DNA from: Arsenicibacter rosenii
GTDB lineage: Bacteria; Bacteroidota; Bacteroidia; Cytophagales; Spirosomataceae
Length of the DNA: 64,000 nucleotides
Assembly (NCBI RefSeq): GCF_001870735.1
Contig: NZ_MORL01000007.1
Span: 1-64,000 of the forward strand
Direction: 5' to 3'
Shown: positions 16,368 through 25,615 of the stretch, one piece after another
How the letters are laid out: each line of letters opens with the position of its first letter
How positions within the stretch are numbered: the stretch's first letter is position 1
Notes under the pieces: model-generated
Database searches by the model: none
What the model saw: the letters and a program-made list of their open reading frames with translations, nothing else
What the model was told of the DNA's origin: nothing
Translations under genes and position numbers: made by a program

Positions 16368-17735
16368 CTATAAGTGGGGGATACTCATGAAAAATGTGCT
16401 GCCGTAGTGGAGCCGGCTCGTAACGGTCAGTTTACCGTAATGCAGTTCAACGATCCGGCGGCAGATTGACAAGCCCATGCCGAAACCATCGTAACTGAGC
16501 GAATTAGAGGCCCGGGCAAACGGACTGAAAATGCTGCCCAGTTCATCAGGAGGGATACCAATGCCCTGATCGCTCACGGCAACCTGGCAGTTGGTGGCGT
16601 TGGTCGAAATACTGACACGGGCGGTATGGTCCCTGCTATACTTGCAGGCATTATCCATCAGATTCAGCAGAACCCGGCGTAACAGGTCGGGTTTTCCTTT
16701 TACACTCGTTTCATCCTCAGAGTCGGGCAGGTTCTGAAAGTCAATGTGGATCTGATAATCAGGGTGAATGTTCAGTAATTCGTCGCGTGCGTCGAAAATA
16801 AGCTCTTCGAGCCGCACGGTGGTGAGCGCCGACGGCTCAAGGTCATTCTGAATCCGGGCCAGAAAGAGCAGGCTGTTGGTAATGTTGATAAGCCGCTCGG
16901 TATCTTCCATGAGGTTATGCATCATCAGCTCATGTTCGGCCTGATTGAGTGGTTTTCGCAGGCCAAGCTGTAGCTCCGACTTGAGTGCAGCCAGCGGCGT
17001 GCGTAATTCATGAGAGGCGTGGGAGACAAAACTCCGCTGCTGTTCAAAGGCTTGTTCCAGCCGGTCGAGCACCACGTTGAAATTCATCGCCAGCTGATCA
17101 ATTTCGTCCTTCTGATCGCCTTCCGGAAGCCGTTGCCGGAGGTTATTCGCGGTGATGGTCTGAACCTGCTGATTAATCACGTTGATGGGTTGCAGTGACT
17201 GTCCGGCAAAGAAAATTCCCAGACCGACCGTAAGCCCGATACCAATAACCAGCCCCCACGCCAGTGTTTTGCGCAGGTTACGCAGTTTACTGCGGCCAAA
17301 CTGATCGACGGCCGAGGCCAGCACCACCAGCTTCTGACCATTGTCGGTATAAAGAATCCCGACCAGTTCGTTTTCATCCGAATAGGTCTCAATTTCGCCC
17401 TCTTCCCGGACCTGCTCGAGCAGCGACGGCTTAAACCGGATTACCTGGTCATCGACACTGCTGTAAATAAGCTGGTTACGTTCATTAAAGATCAGTACCT
17501 TTTCCGCAATCAGGGCTGTCATGGTGTTGCGGTCAATGATCTTCAGCAGCTTTGTATCAACCTCCTTTACTTCAACCAGGAACCGGACGGTGGTACGGGC
17601 TTTTTTCTTAAGCCGTTCATAGAATTCTTCCTGCCGATAGGTGGATGAGGTCAGATAGATGATGAGAGAAAAAAAGAAAAGAATCGACGCTACAATCAGA
17701 GAGAATTGCAGGGCAATCCGGTTTTTTATCTTCAT
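16368..17735 (-). CDS. membrane sensor histidine kinase with HAMP domain
   Basis: A 455-residue two-component sensor. The first membrane helix (about residues 9-28) is followed by a periplasmic sensor of about 130 residues, then a second helix (about 155-175) and a HAMP segment. HisKA carries the phospho-acceptor in SHASHELRTPLAALKSE. The HATPase_c boxes follow: N box LMDNACKYS, G1 VSDQGIGIP, G2 GFGMGLSICR. It pairs with the OmpR-family regulator that starts three bases upstream in the same operon. Such CusS/ArlS-like sensors often control metal efflux, and the Czc operon is close by, but that link is inference from position. Stimulus unknown. Confidence 0.92.
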   Translation of the reverse strand: MKIKNRIALQFSLIVASILFFFSLIIYLTSSTYRQEEFYERLKKKARTTVRFLVEVKEVDTKLLKIIDRNTMTALIAEKVLIFNERNQLIYSSVDDQVIRFKPSLLEQVREEGEIETYSDENELVGILYTDNGQKLVVLASAVDQFGRSKLRNLRKTLAWGLVIGIGLTVGLGIFFAGQSLQPINVINQQVQTITANNLRQRLPEGDQKDEIDQLAMNFNVVLDRLEQAFEQQRSFVSHASHELRTPLAALKSELQLGLRKPLNQAEHELMMHNLMEDTERLINITNSLLFLARIQNDLEPSALTTVRLEELIFDARDELLNIHPDYQIHIDFQNLPDSEDETSVKGKPDLLRRVLLNLMDNACKYSRDHTARVSISTNATNCQVAVSDQGIGIPPDELGSIFSPFARASNSLSYDGFGMGLSICRRIVELHYGKLTVTSRLHYGSTFFMSIPHL

Positions 17736-17738
17736 GGC

Positions 17739-18425
17739 TTACTCGTCCTTTATCATGTATCCCAATCCCGGACGGGTGTGGATAAGCTTTTGGGTAAAAT
17801 CCTTATCGACCTTTTTGCGGAGGTAGTTGATATAGACCTCCACCACATTGGTACCCGGGTCAAAATTAAGATTCCAGACCTGCTCGGCCAGGTCCATTTT
17901 GGAGATGACACGGCCACGGTTCCGGAGCAGGCATTCGAGCAGAGCAAACTCTTTGGCTGTCAGGTCGATATACCGGTTCTGGCGTTTAACCACTTTTGTG
18001 GATACGTTGACAGTCAGGTCGGCAATGCGCAAAATATCATCGCTGTCGTTTTTCCTGAGCAGATCCGCCCGCCGCAGACAGGTAGTTATGCGGGCGCTTA
18101 ATTCTCTGAAATCAAAGGGTTTAACGATATAGTCGTCAGCGCCGAGCTGTAGGCCTTCAATTTTGTCTTCGACCTCGCCCATAGCCGTCAGCATGATGAT
18201 GGGCAGGGCCGGTTTTTCCTGACGCAGGCTGCGGCAAATCTCAAAACCACTCAGTCCGGGCAGGTTTATATCGAGCAGCACCAGGTCGAAATCCTGTTGC
18301 AGAGCGATCTGCCGGCCGTTGGTGCCTTCATAGACAATGTCCGTTTCGTAACCTTCATCCAGCAGACCACGACTGATATTCTGGGCAATGCGCCGGTCAT
18401 CTTCAATGATCAGTATTTTCTTCAT
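17739..18425 (-). CDS. OmpR/PhoB-family response regulator
   Basis: A 228-residue regulator: receiver domain (residues 1-115) with acidic pocket IIEDD, phospho-acceptor Asp in LVLLDINLPGLSGF and the lysine in YIVKPFDF, followed by a winged-helix DNA-binding domain (about 130-225, with LTAKEFALLECLLRNRG and VVEVYINYLRKKVD). It is activated by the histidine kinase encoded three bases downstream and should bind direct repeats near its targets. Candidate targets are its own operon and the Czc genes 2.6 kb away, but no binding site was recognised. Confidence 0.93.
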   Translation of the reverse strand: MKKILIIEDDRRIAQNISRGLLDEGYETDIVYEGTNGRQIALQQDFDLVLLDINLPGLSGFEICRSLRQEKPALPIIMLTAMGEVEDKIEGLQLGADDYIVKPFDFRELSARITTCLRRADLLRKNDSDDILRIADLTVNVSTKVVKRQNRYIDLTAKEFALLECLLRNRGRVISKMDLAEQVWNLNFDPGTNVVEVYINYLRKKVDKDFTQKLIHTRPGLGYMIKDE

Positions 18426-18502
18426 ATTGGCAGCAAGTTGACAATAGATTAACTCTGAACCATGCGTTTTCGTCTCCGGCTGCCGATTAGAAAAAGCTTA
18501 GA

Positions 18503-19528
18503 TTACCCCGTAGTGCGTACAGATGACTCCCGGACAACCAGCTCGAAATGCAGGACAATGGTATTGGTTGTCTGGATATTAACCAAGCCGTTCAGGTGAT
18601 TTATCAGGCTTTGGGCCGCAATTTCACCCATTTCTTCGCCGGGATAGTGGATCGTCGTCAGGTTAGGTTCGATCACCTGTGCCACCGGATCGTCATTGAA
18701 GCCGACCACGGCAATATCCTGCGGAATCCGGAAGCTTTCCTTCTTAAGGGCTGCCATGCAACTGACGGCGCATAAGTCGTTGGTAATGAACAAGCCATCG
18801 GGTTTGTTATACATGTTGCTGATCTGCTGAGCTACGTCAATGCCGGCTTCACGGCTCATATCCGTAATCATCAGCAGTGATTCGTCGTAGGGCAGGTTAT
18901 GGTCAATCAGGGCAAGTTTATATCCTTTCAGGCGGTCGGTATACACATTGCGTTTAAGGTTGCCCGTCACATGCATGATCCGCTGACAGCCTTGTTCGAT
19001 GAGGTGAGCTGTGGCGTCGTAGCCTGCCTTGACATTGTCAATGACCACACTCGTTGCTTTGGTATGGGTACTGACCCGGTCGAAAAACAACAGCGGAATG
19101 CCTTTTTTGATGAAGACATCCAGGTGATCCAGTTCTTCCGTATCATAGGCAAGCGATACCAGTAACCCGTCGACCCGTCCGTTGAACATGGTTTTAGCAC
19201 TTGCTTTTTCTTTTTTTACCGATTCCTGTGACTGGCTGATAATGAGGTTATACCCACGTTCATTCGCTACTTTTTCCATGCCCGACAGGACACTCGAAAC
19301 AAAGTGGCTGTTTAACCGCGGGACAATTACGCCAATGGTATTGGTCCGTTGGCGCCGCAGATTACTGGCAAATGCGTTGGAGCGATAGCCGAGTTCGGCG
19401 GCTTTTGCGGTAATCAGCTCCTTCGTATTGCTGTTGATGGATGGATGGTCATTGAGTGCCCGGCTAACGGTAGCCGGTGAAAGATTAAGCTGTTTAGCTA
19501 TATCGTAAATAGTAACCTCTTTTTCCAT
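18503..19528 (-). CDS. LacI-family transcriptional regulator of the glucuronate/xylan locus
   Basis: A 341-residue regulator. An N-terminal LacI helix-turn-helix (TIYDIAKQLNLSPATVSRALN) with hinge (LGYRSNAFASNLR) precedes a periplasmic-binding-protein-like sensor domain (about residues 62-330, with TNTIGVIVP and DGLFITNDLCAVS). The start ATG at 19528 is preferred over a TTG two codons upstream. It diverges from a symporter-uxuA-aguA cluster. Two operator-like palindromes of LacI type lie in the intervening 1 kb, so it probably represses or tunes that cluster in response to a sugar acid. The ligand (for example glucuronate or a xylan fragment) is inferred from context. Confidence 0.92.
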   Translation of the reverse strand: MEKEVTIYDIAKQLNLSPATVSRALNDHPSINSNTKELITAKAAELGYRSNAFASNLRRQRTNTIGVIVPRLNSHFVSSVLSGMEKVANERGYNLIISQSQESVKKEKASAKTMFNGRVDGLLVSLAYDTEELDHLDVFIKKGIPLLFFDRVSTHTKATSVVIDNVKAGYDATAHLIEQGCQRIMHVTGNLKRNVYTDRLKGYKLALIDHNLPYDESLLMITDMSREAGIDVAQQISNMYNKPDGLFITNDLCAVSCMAALKKESFRIPQDIAVVGFNDDPVAQVIEPNLTTIHYPGEEMGEIAAQSLINHLNGLVNIQTTNTIVLHFELVVRESSVRTTG

Positions 19529-19644
19529 GGTCAATAAATGTCAAAATGGCCGCAATGGGTATGACTACAGCCATGATCAGGTACAGTTACTACGAAAGCC
19601 GATTGCAGATCGGCTATTCGGGTAACCGGTAAAACAAAAATTTG

Positions 19645-19658
19645 TGCAACCGATTGCA
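19645..19658. promoter_or_regulatory. LacI-family operator candidate O1
   Basis: TGCAACCGATTGCA, a near-perfect palindrome with the TGCAA/TTGCA half sites and central CG typical of LacI-family sites. It lies 117 bases upstream of the lacI-type gene's start codon and is probably autoregulatory. Confidence 0.6.
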
Positions 19659-20060
19659 ATTTCAAAATTACTTTTCAAACTTTCCCTAAATAAGTGATAA
19701 AATTTCTTTCGAAAATTCTGAAATCCTGCTTCTTAAGCATAAAACACACCTGAAGAAAGTAACTGTTATCACGGCTTGCGGCTTTACTAATGGCCTCGGT
19801 CAAACGGACTGTTGCGCCGGTGTCTGATTTTCAGAAAATGACACCGGAGGAGTGACGGGTCTGTCAGGAAAAGTAGCAGGCGGCGGCTCAGAAACACTGG
19901 CAGCACGTGCTGCGTCAGGCAGGTGTTACATTGCCTCAGCTGCAAGGCCCTCAGCGACCGGCCCGGCTTTTGTGGTATTTGCGCGGAAACACGCGGGTAT
20001 GTGAAACCAGGGAAAACCATAGATTTATACTTTATCGACAAAAAATGGCATAAATTTTTG

Positions 20061-20074
20061 TGCAATCGGTTGCA
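20061..20074. promoter_or_regulatory. LacI-family operator candidate O2
   Basis: TGCAATCGGTTGCA, the exact reverse complement of the first site, 416 bases away and about 470 bases upstream of the symporter gene. Flanking bases are similar too (tttttgtgcaa at both after inversion), arguing for a real regulator site. Confidence 0.6.
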
Positions 20075-20391
20075 AGAGTAGATTTTATCCCTGAAATTTA
20101 ACCCCGGAATCAGAGCCACCCGTGTTAACTTATTATCTGGCCCGAAGATAGGTGAAACGCACGTGTGAGGAACTGGTCTTGAAAAACAAGGTTGAGTGAC
20201 GACTACCCCCGTCCTGTTCCATGCTGCGTGTCAGTCTGGAGATGGACGGGGAGCAGTGTTTTAAACGTATTATCACCGAAAGAAATGAACCTGTACGGAA
20301 TAAATGATTCGTAATAAACAGTAGAAATGCATGTTTTTTATATTCCTATACTGTATTCATTTGATAGGTATTACCATAAGTAAGTTGTTCG

Positions 20392-20425
20392 ACAGCCTCC
20401 TGTCGCTTGACGGGAGCGCTGTTTT
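20392..20425 (+). promoter_or_regulatory. leader hairpin / possible attenuator upstream of the symporter gene
   Basis: ACAGC at 20392-20396 pairs with GCTGT at 20418-20422. CTCCTGTC pairs with GACGGGAG across a four-base gctt loop, with one bulged base between the two parts, and TTTT follows. It lies 118 bases before the start codon. It could terminate leader transcripts or stabilise the mRNA end. Confidence 0.4.
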
Positions 20426-20542
20426 GATTATAAATCACCGGCCCGGCCGGAACAACAACCAACCGCTTTACCATTTCTGAAAAAATGCCATCTTTGCCGT
20501 TCGTCTGGCTGACGTTATCATCAAACCCAACCTTACTATAGT

Positions 20543-22183
20543 ATGAACCTGGAATTCGGTTTTCTGGATTATGCGATCATTGCTGTTTACTTTCTGATCG
20601 TATTTGCGATCGGTTTTTACTTCGCCCGGCAGGAGCGGAGTAGTACCGAGTATTTTCTGGCCGGCCGGCATGTGGGCTGGTTTGCCGTGGGCGCTTCGCT
20701 GTTTGCGTCTAACATTTCGACCGAGCACTTTATCGGTTTGTCGGGTACGGGGTATGCCTCTGGTCTGGCAACGGGTAACTTCGAATGGTCAGCAAGCGTC
20801 TGTCTTCTGATTCTGGGCTGGGTTTTCGTTCCGTTTTACCTTAAATCGGGGGTCTTCACGATGCCTGAGTTCCTCGAACGCCGGTACAACTCAGCCAGTC
20901 GCTGGTACCTCAGTTCCGTGTCTATTGTGGCATACATTCTGACCAAAATTTCGGTCCACCTTTTTGCCGCGGGTATCCTGCTGAAAGAAGTAATGGGTTG
21001 GGACATCTACACGTCGTCGATTCTGCTGGTAGTGGTTACGGGGATTTACACCATTGCCGGTGGGATGAGCGCGGTAATCTATACCGAACTCATTCAGACC
21101 TTTATCCTGCTCATCGGGGCGATTGCCCTGACGTGGATCGGTCTCGATAAAGTCGGTGGCTGGGACGAACTGGTGCGCAACGTACCGGCCGAGCACTTCA
21201 ACATGTTCAAGCCCATGTCAGACCCTGAATTTCCATGGACGGGGGTCATTATAGCCCCCTACATTGTCGGGATCTGGTACTGGTGTACCGACCAGAGTAT
21301 CGTGCAGCGGGTGCTGGCGGCCAAAAACATCGACCATGCCAAGTCGGGTACGGTGATGGCCGGTTTCCTGAAAATTCTGCCGGTGTTTATTCTCGTGCTG
21401 CCAGGTCTGATTGCCTATGCCCTGCATCAGAAAGGTTTGTTATTGCCGGGTCAGGAGCTGAAACCAAACGATGTGTATCCGGTAATGGTGAAGTACCTGC
21501 TGCCAACCGGTTTCCGTGGTCTGGTGGTGGCCTCCCTGCTGGCTGCCCTGATGGCCTCTCTGGCCGCATGCTTCAACTCGGCCTCAACGCTGATGACACT
21601 TGACGTATACCAGAAATTCCGTCCGCAGGCATCGGAAAAACAACTGGTGAACTTTGGCCGGGTGTCAACGATAGTGCTGGTGGCTGTCAGCTTGTTATGG
21701 GTGCCGCTCGTGACGGTGCTGTCGGATCAGCTGTATGTGTATCTGCAAAGTGTACAGGGGTATATCAGCCCGCCGATTGCCTGTGTGTTCCTGGTAGGTC
21801 TGTTGTGGCCGCGCGCCAACGCCAAAGGTGCTACCGTGGTGCTCTGGACAGGTTTTGTACTGGGTCTGCTCCGTTTCGTACTGGAGGTGATTCACAAGTC
21901 CAATCCGTTTACCAACCCCTTCATCAAGACCATGGTTGAGATGAACTTCATGCACTTTGCGATTATCCTCTTTGTGATTTCGGTTTTCCTGCTGATTGTA
22001 GTCAGTGTGATGACGGAGAAGCCATCGCAGGAAAAACTAAACGGCCTTACCTTCAAATATGCCGGTAACGTTGACATGAGCGAGGACTACAAGATTGAGA
22101 ACCCGGCCCGTCGCCGGCAAAACCTCGTGGCATCGGTCATTCTGGGTATCATGCTTCTCGTACTCTGGATTATTTTCTTCTAG
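20543..22183 (+). CDS. sodium:solute symporter (SSS/SGLT-like sugar transporter)
   Basis: A 546-residue inner-membrane protein with about 13-14 hydrophobic helices, the length and pattern of SGLT-type symporters. The family start is visible in YFLAGRHVGWFAVGASLFASNIS, here split as STEYFLAGR and VGASLFASNISTEHFIGL. The GGMSAVIYTELIQ and SSLAACFNSASTLMTLD-type motifs are also present (LMASLAACFNSASTLMT). It couples sodium entry to uptake of a sugar or sugar acid. As first gene of the cluster with uxuA, aguA, SDR and GH51, it probably imports glucuronate, aldouronates or arabinose/xylose. Substrate is inferred from context. An intrinsic-terminator-like hairpin follows before uxuA. Confidence 0.9.
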   Translation: MNLEFGFLDYAIIAVYFLIVFAIGFYFARQERSSTEYFLAGRHVGWFAVGASLFASNISTEHFIGLSGTGYASGLATGNFEWSASVCLLILGWVFVPFYLKSGVFTMPEFLERRYNSASRWYLSSVSIVAYILTKISVHLFAAGILLKEVMGWDIYTSSILLVVVTGIYTIAGGMSAVIYTELIQTFILLIGAIALTWIGLDKVGGWDELVRNVPAEHFNMFKPMSDPEFPWTGVIIAPYIVGIWYWCTDQSIVQRVLAAKNIDHAKSGTVMAGFLKILPVFILVLPGLIAYALHQKGLLLPGQELKPNDVYPVMVKYLLPTGFRGLVVASLLAALMASLAACFNSASTLMTLDVYQKFRPQASEKQLVNFGRVSTIVLVAVSLLWVPLVTVLSDQLYVYLQSVQGYISPPIACVFLVGLLWPRANAKGATVVLWTGFVLGLLRFVLEVIHKSNPFTNPFIKTMVEMNFMHFAIILFVISVFLLIVVSVMTEKPSQEKLNGLTFKYAGNVDMSEDYKIENPARRRQNLVASVILGIMLLVLWIIFF

Positions 22184-22193
22184 CTTTTCATAC

Positions 22194-22229
22194 TGCGGTC
22201 AGGGTGGGGAACTCTGACCGCATTTTTTT
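22194..22229 (+). terminator. intrinsic terminator between symporter and uxuA
   Basis: Arms TGCGGTCAG (22194-22202) and CTGACCGCA (22214-22222) are followed by seven T. It sits in the 55-base gap before uxuA, whose start is 10 bases beyond the T run. It may reduce rather than abolish read-through, setting the ratio of transporter to enzymes. Confidence 0.75.
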
Positions 22230-22238
22230 ATTACCCAT

Positions 22239-23456
22239 ATGATGGTACAGACCATGCGGTGGTTCGGGCCGAACGATCCCGTCTCACTTATGGATATCCG
22301 GCAGGCTGGCTGTACGGGCGTGGTAACGGCCCTGCATCAGATTCCGGTCGGAGCCGTATGGCCGGTGGAGGCCATTCAGGAGCGAATTGGCCTGATTGAA
22401 GCCGGGAACGACCGGTTTACGCCCTTACACTGGGCGGTTGTCGAAAGCCTGCCCGTTCACGAGGACATCAAAAAAGCACGGCCGGGACGTACGCGCTGTA
22501 TCGACAACTACAAAACATCGCTGCGGAATCTGGCCGCCTGTGGCATTACCACTGTCTGTTACAACTTCATGCCGGTGCTCGACTGGTCGCGGACGAACCT
22601 GAACTATGTGATGCCGGACGGCTCGCGGGCGCTCCGGTTTGTGTGGGAAGACTTTGCTGTTTTCGATCTGTGTATTCTGAAACGGCCCAATGCCGGAGCC
22701 GACTATGAACCGGCCGTTCAGGAGGCCGCACGGGCCCGGTTCGCGGCGATGACACCCGCCGATATTGAGGGCCTGCGTAATACGGTACTGCTGGGCTTAC
22801 CCGGTTCCGAAGAGGCCTTTGACCTGGAAACCTTTCAGAGTCTGCTGGATGAATACGCCGGAATCGGCGATGCCCGGCTGCGCGAAAACCTGTACTACTT
22901 CATACGGGAGGTAGCACCGGTAGCAGCCGAAGCGGGCATTAATCTGTGTATTCACCCCGATGATCCGCCGATGCCCTTGCTGGGTCTGCCGCGTGTGGTC
23001 AGTACGGAGGCCGATCTGGCGCAGTTGATGGCCGCCTGTGAACTGACCGCCAACGGCATTACCTTCTGTACCGGCTCACTCGGCATCCGGCCGGATAACG
23101 ATCTGGCGGGTATGATTCAGCGCTTCGGCAGCCGGATTCACTTTATCCATCTCCGGACCACGAAACGGGAACCCACCGGCCGCAGTGGCTGGTATGAGTC
23201 CTTTTTTGAGGCCGATCACCTGGCCGGCGATGTAGACATGTATGCCGTCGTGAAGGCCATTGTGGAAGAACAGAACCGGCGGGCAGCAGCAGGTGCTGGC
23301 GTCACGTCGATTCCGATGCGCCCCGACCATGGGCATCAGATGATGGACGACCTGACAAAGAAAACCTATCCCGGTTATTCGGCCATCGGGCGGCTGCGCG
23401 GCCTGGCCGAGCTACGCGGGCTGGAGCTGGGTATTACCCGTTCTCTGAACCCATAA
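22239..23456 (+). CDS. uxuA: mannonate dehydratase
   Basis: A 405-residue cytoplasmic enzyme that dehydrates D-mannonate to 2-keto-3-deoxy-D-gluconate in the glucuronate branch. Conserved parts: QTMRWFGPNDPVSL at the start, CYNFMPVLDWSRT, NLCIHPDDPP with the metal-binding His and nearby Cys region (FCTGSLG), IHFIHLRTT, FFEADHLAGDVDMY and the C-terminal MRPDHGHQMMDD. These fit the Mn/Fe-dependent UxuA family and its usual length. A second ATG directly follows the first. It precedes aguA by 21 bases, so the two are probably co-transcribed. Confidence 0.95.
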   Translation: MMVQTMRWFGPNDPVSLMDIRQAGCTGVVTALHQIPVGAVWPVEAIQERIGLIEAGNDRFTPLHWAVVESLPVHEDIKKARPGRTRCIDNYKTSLRNLAACGITTVCYNFMPVLDWSRTNLNYVMPDGSRALRFVWEDFAVFDLCILKRPNAGADYEPAVQEAARARFAAMTPADIEGLRNTVLLGLPGSEEAFDLETFQSLLDEYAGIGDARLRENLYYFIREVAPVAAEAGINLCIHPDDPPMPLLGLPRVVSTEADLAQLMAACELTANGITFCTGSLGIRPDNDLAGMIQRFGSRIHFIHLRTTKREPTGRSGWYESFFEADHLAGDVDMYAVVKAIVEEQNRRAAAGAGVTSIPMRPDHGHQMMDDLTKKTYPGYSAIGRLRGLAELRGLELGITRSLNP

Positions 23457-23477
23457 TTTACGAAACTCCTATAGTTT

Positions 23478-25598
23478 ATGCGAACATACGTACAACGGGT
23501 GGGCAGCTGGCTTTGCCTGCTCGCAGGATTGATGTGGTCAGTCGCGGCCAATGCCGACGACGGCTACCGGCTCTGGCTTAAATATGATCTGATCAAAGAC
23601 GCCGGATTGCGGACAGCCTATGCGTCGCAGGCCGGATTTATTCAGGTTACGGGCCGGAGTGGTATACTCGCATCGGCGGCCGGTGAATTGCAGGCTGGTT
23701 TACAGGGCTTATTGGGCAAACCGGTGCCGGTGGTATCGTCGGGGAGTAAAACCGGCGGCATTGTACTGACCGTTTCGCAGGCGGTGGCGTTGCCCAATGC
23801 CGAAGGGTATCAGTTGACGCAGCAGGGTGGCAACGTGGTTATTTCGGCCAAAACCGAGGCAGGCGTTCTGTACGGGGCGTTTGCGTTGCTGCGGCATTTG
23901 CAGACCCGTCAGCCGCTGAGGAATTTGCCGCAGAGCAGTAGCCCGAAAGTCCGTTACCGCATGCTGAACCACTGGGATAACGTAAACGGTACCATCGAGC
24001 GAGGGTATGCCGGCGGCACACTCTGGAAGTGGTATGAACTGCCCGAAACGGTCGATCCGCGCTACCGCGATTATGCGCGGGCCAATGCGTCGCTGGGCAT
24101 CAATGGCTCGGTGCTGAACAACGTTAATGCCAGTGCGCGGTTCATGACCGCTGAGTACCTGCAAAAGGTAGCAGCCATTGCAAATGTATTCCGTGCGTAC
24201 GGCATTCGTGTCTACCTGTCGGTGTATTTCCCGGCGCCTAAAGTAGTTGGCGGGTTGAAAACGTCTGATCCGCTCGATCCGCAGGTAAAAGCATGGTGGA
24301 CCGATAAAGTCGCCGAAATCTACAAGCTGATTCCGGACTTCGGCGGGTTTCTGGTGAAGGCCAATTCCGAGGGCGAACCCGGCCCGCAGGACTACGGCCG
24401 GACGCATGCCGACGGCGCCAATATGCTGGCCGAAGCCCTGGGCGATCACGATGGCATTGTATTATGGCGGTCGTTTGTGTACAAGGCTGACCCCAAAGGT
24501 GACCGCTTCAAGGCGGCCTACGAAGAGTTTAAACCACTCGATGGTCAGTTTCATAAAAAAGTAATTGTTCAGGTAAAAAACGGTCCGATTGATTTTCAGG
24601 TACGGGAGCCCTTTTCGCCTTTGTTCGGCGCAATGGACCGTACTCCGCTGGCTATGGAGTTCCAGATTACGCAGGAGTACCTAGGCTTTGCGACCCATTC
24701 GGTCTTTGAAGCACCGCTGTTTAAGGAATGCCTGGATTCGGATACGTGGCAGAAGGGCAAAGGCTCAACCGTGGCGAAGGTCATCGATGGGTCGGTGGGG
24801 AACTATACCCTGTCGGCCATGGCAGGGGTAGCCAACACGGGTTCTGACCGCAACTGGACGGGCAACCCGATGGGGCAGGCAAACTGGTATGCGTTTGGCC
24901 GGCTGACCTGGGATCATACCCTGGCGTCGGAAACGCTTGCCCGTGAATGGGTGAATATGACGCTGACCACCGAACCCAAGGCTGCACAAGCTATTACTGA
25001 TATGATGCTGCGGTCGCGCGAAATCTACGTCGACTACACGAATCCGCTGGGGCTGCATCACATCATGGGCTATGGCATCCATTACGGCCCCGAGCCGTGG
25101 CTGGACCGCGCGCCCCGCCCCGACTGGCGACATACCTACTACCATCGTGCGGACTCCATCGGGGTTGGCTTCGACCGGACAGCCAGTGGCAGCAACGCCC
25201 TGAGTCAGTACAAACCGGAAGTGCAGGCGCAATGGAATAATCCGGAGAGCTGTCCGTTGCCGTATCTGCTGTGGTTCCACCATGTGGCCTGGACGAAGAA
25301 ACTGCCGACCGGCCGGACCTTGTGGGACGAAATCTGCACCCGCTACTACACCGGAGCGGATGCGGTTGGCTGGATGCAGCAGCAATGGGCACAGGCCAAA
25401 CCGGCAATTGATCCCGAACTTTATGCCGACGTGGCCGGTCGTCTGGCCACCCAGCACCGCGAAGCCATCTGGTGGCGCGATGCCTGTGTGCTCTATTTCC
25501 AGACGTTTGCCAAACGACCGATACCCGCGCCCTTCAGGCAACCCGACCGGACACTGGAAGACGTTAAGCGCCTTGTCGACATCTATCAAATGCGCTGA
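23478..25598 (+). CDS. aguA: secreted GH67 alpha-glucuronidase
   Basis: A 706-residue enzyme with a signal peptide (cleavage near AANADD). It shows an N-terminal GH67N beta domain (about residues 25-145) and the catalytic barrel beginning MLNHWDNVNGTIERGYAGG. The acid catalyst is in FLVKANSEGEPGPQDYG. The opposing carboxylates of the family fall in the MEFQITQEYLGF region and nearby. The C-terminal GH67C domain contains VDYTNPLGLHHIMG. It removes 4-O-methyl-glucuronic acid from xylo-oligosaccharides, feeding the UxuA step encoded just upstream. A REP-derived tandem array follows its stop codon. Confidence 0.95.
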   Translation: MRTYVQRVGSWLCLLAGLMWSVAANADDGYRLWLKYDLIKDAGLRTAYASQAGFIQVTGRSGILASAAGELQAGLQGLLGKPVPVVSSGSKTGGIVLTVSQAVALPNAEGYQLTQQGGNVVISAKTEAGVLYGAFALLRHLQTRQPLRNLPQSSSPKVRYRMLNHWDNVNGTIERGYAGGTLWKWYELPETVDPRYRDYARANASLGINGSVLNNVNASARFMTAEYLQKVAAIANVFRAYGIRVYLSVYFPAPKVVGGLKTSDPLDPQVKAWWTDKVAEIYKLIPDFGGFLVKANSEGEPGPQDYGRTHADGANMLAEALGDHDGIVLWRSFVYKADPKGDRFKAAYEEFKPLDGQFHKKVIVQVKNGPIDFQVREPFSPLFGAMDRTPLAMEFQITQEYLGFATHSVFEAPLFKECLDSDTWQKGKGSTVAKVIDGSVGNYTLSAMAGVANTGSDRNWTGNPMGQANWYAFGRLTWDHTLASETLAREWVNMTLTTEPKAAQAITDMMLRSREIYVDYTNPLGLHHIMGYGIHYGPEPWLDRAPRPDWRHTYYHRADSIGVGFDRTASGSNALSQYKPEVQAQWNNPESCPLPYLLWFHHVAWTKKLPTGRTLWDEICTRYYTGADAVGWMQQQWAQAKPAIDPELYADVAGRLATQHREAIWWRDACVLYFQTFAKRPIPAPFRQPDRTLEDVKRLVDIYQMR

Positions 25599-25615
25599 TT
25601 CGCCCCGCCCCGTAC

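Larger units (their letters stand above)
19529..20542. other. 1-kb divergent intergenic region of the glucuronate locus
   Basis: No convincing gene was found. It holds two mirror-image LacI-type operators, a small palindrome (GCCGAT-tgcag-ATCGGC at 19599-19615), an AT-rich stretch around 20300-20380 fit for a promoter, and a strong hairpin at 20392-20425. A short open stretch on the plus strand encodes CLSCKALSDRPGFCGIC (inside 19930-19980), a zinc-ribbon-like pattern. It has no good start codon and may be a gene remnant. Confidence 0.6.

Noticed and set aside
19839-20079. plus-strand open stretch with CLSCKALSDRPGFCGIC
   Set aside because: Zinc-ribbon-like spacing, but it has no plausible start codon. 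It could be a remnant; too weak to annotate as a gene.
19787-20119. 110-residue minus-strand ORF in the LacI-symporter gap
   Set aside because: No recognisable domain; it overlaps an operator and its composition is unlike that of neighbouring genes.
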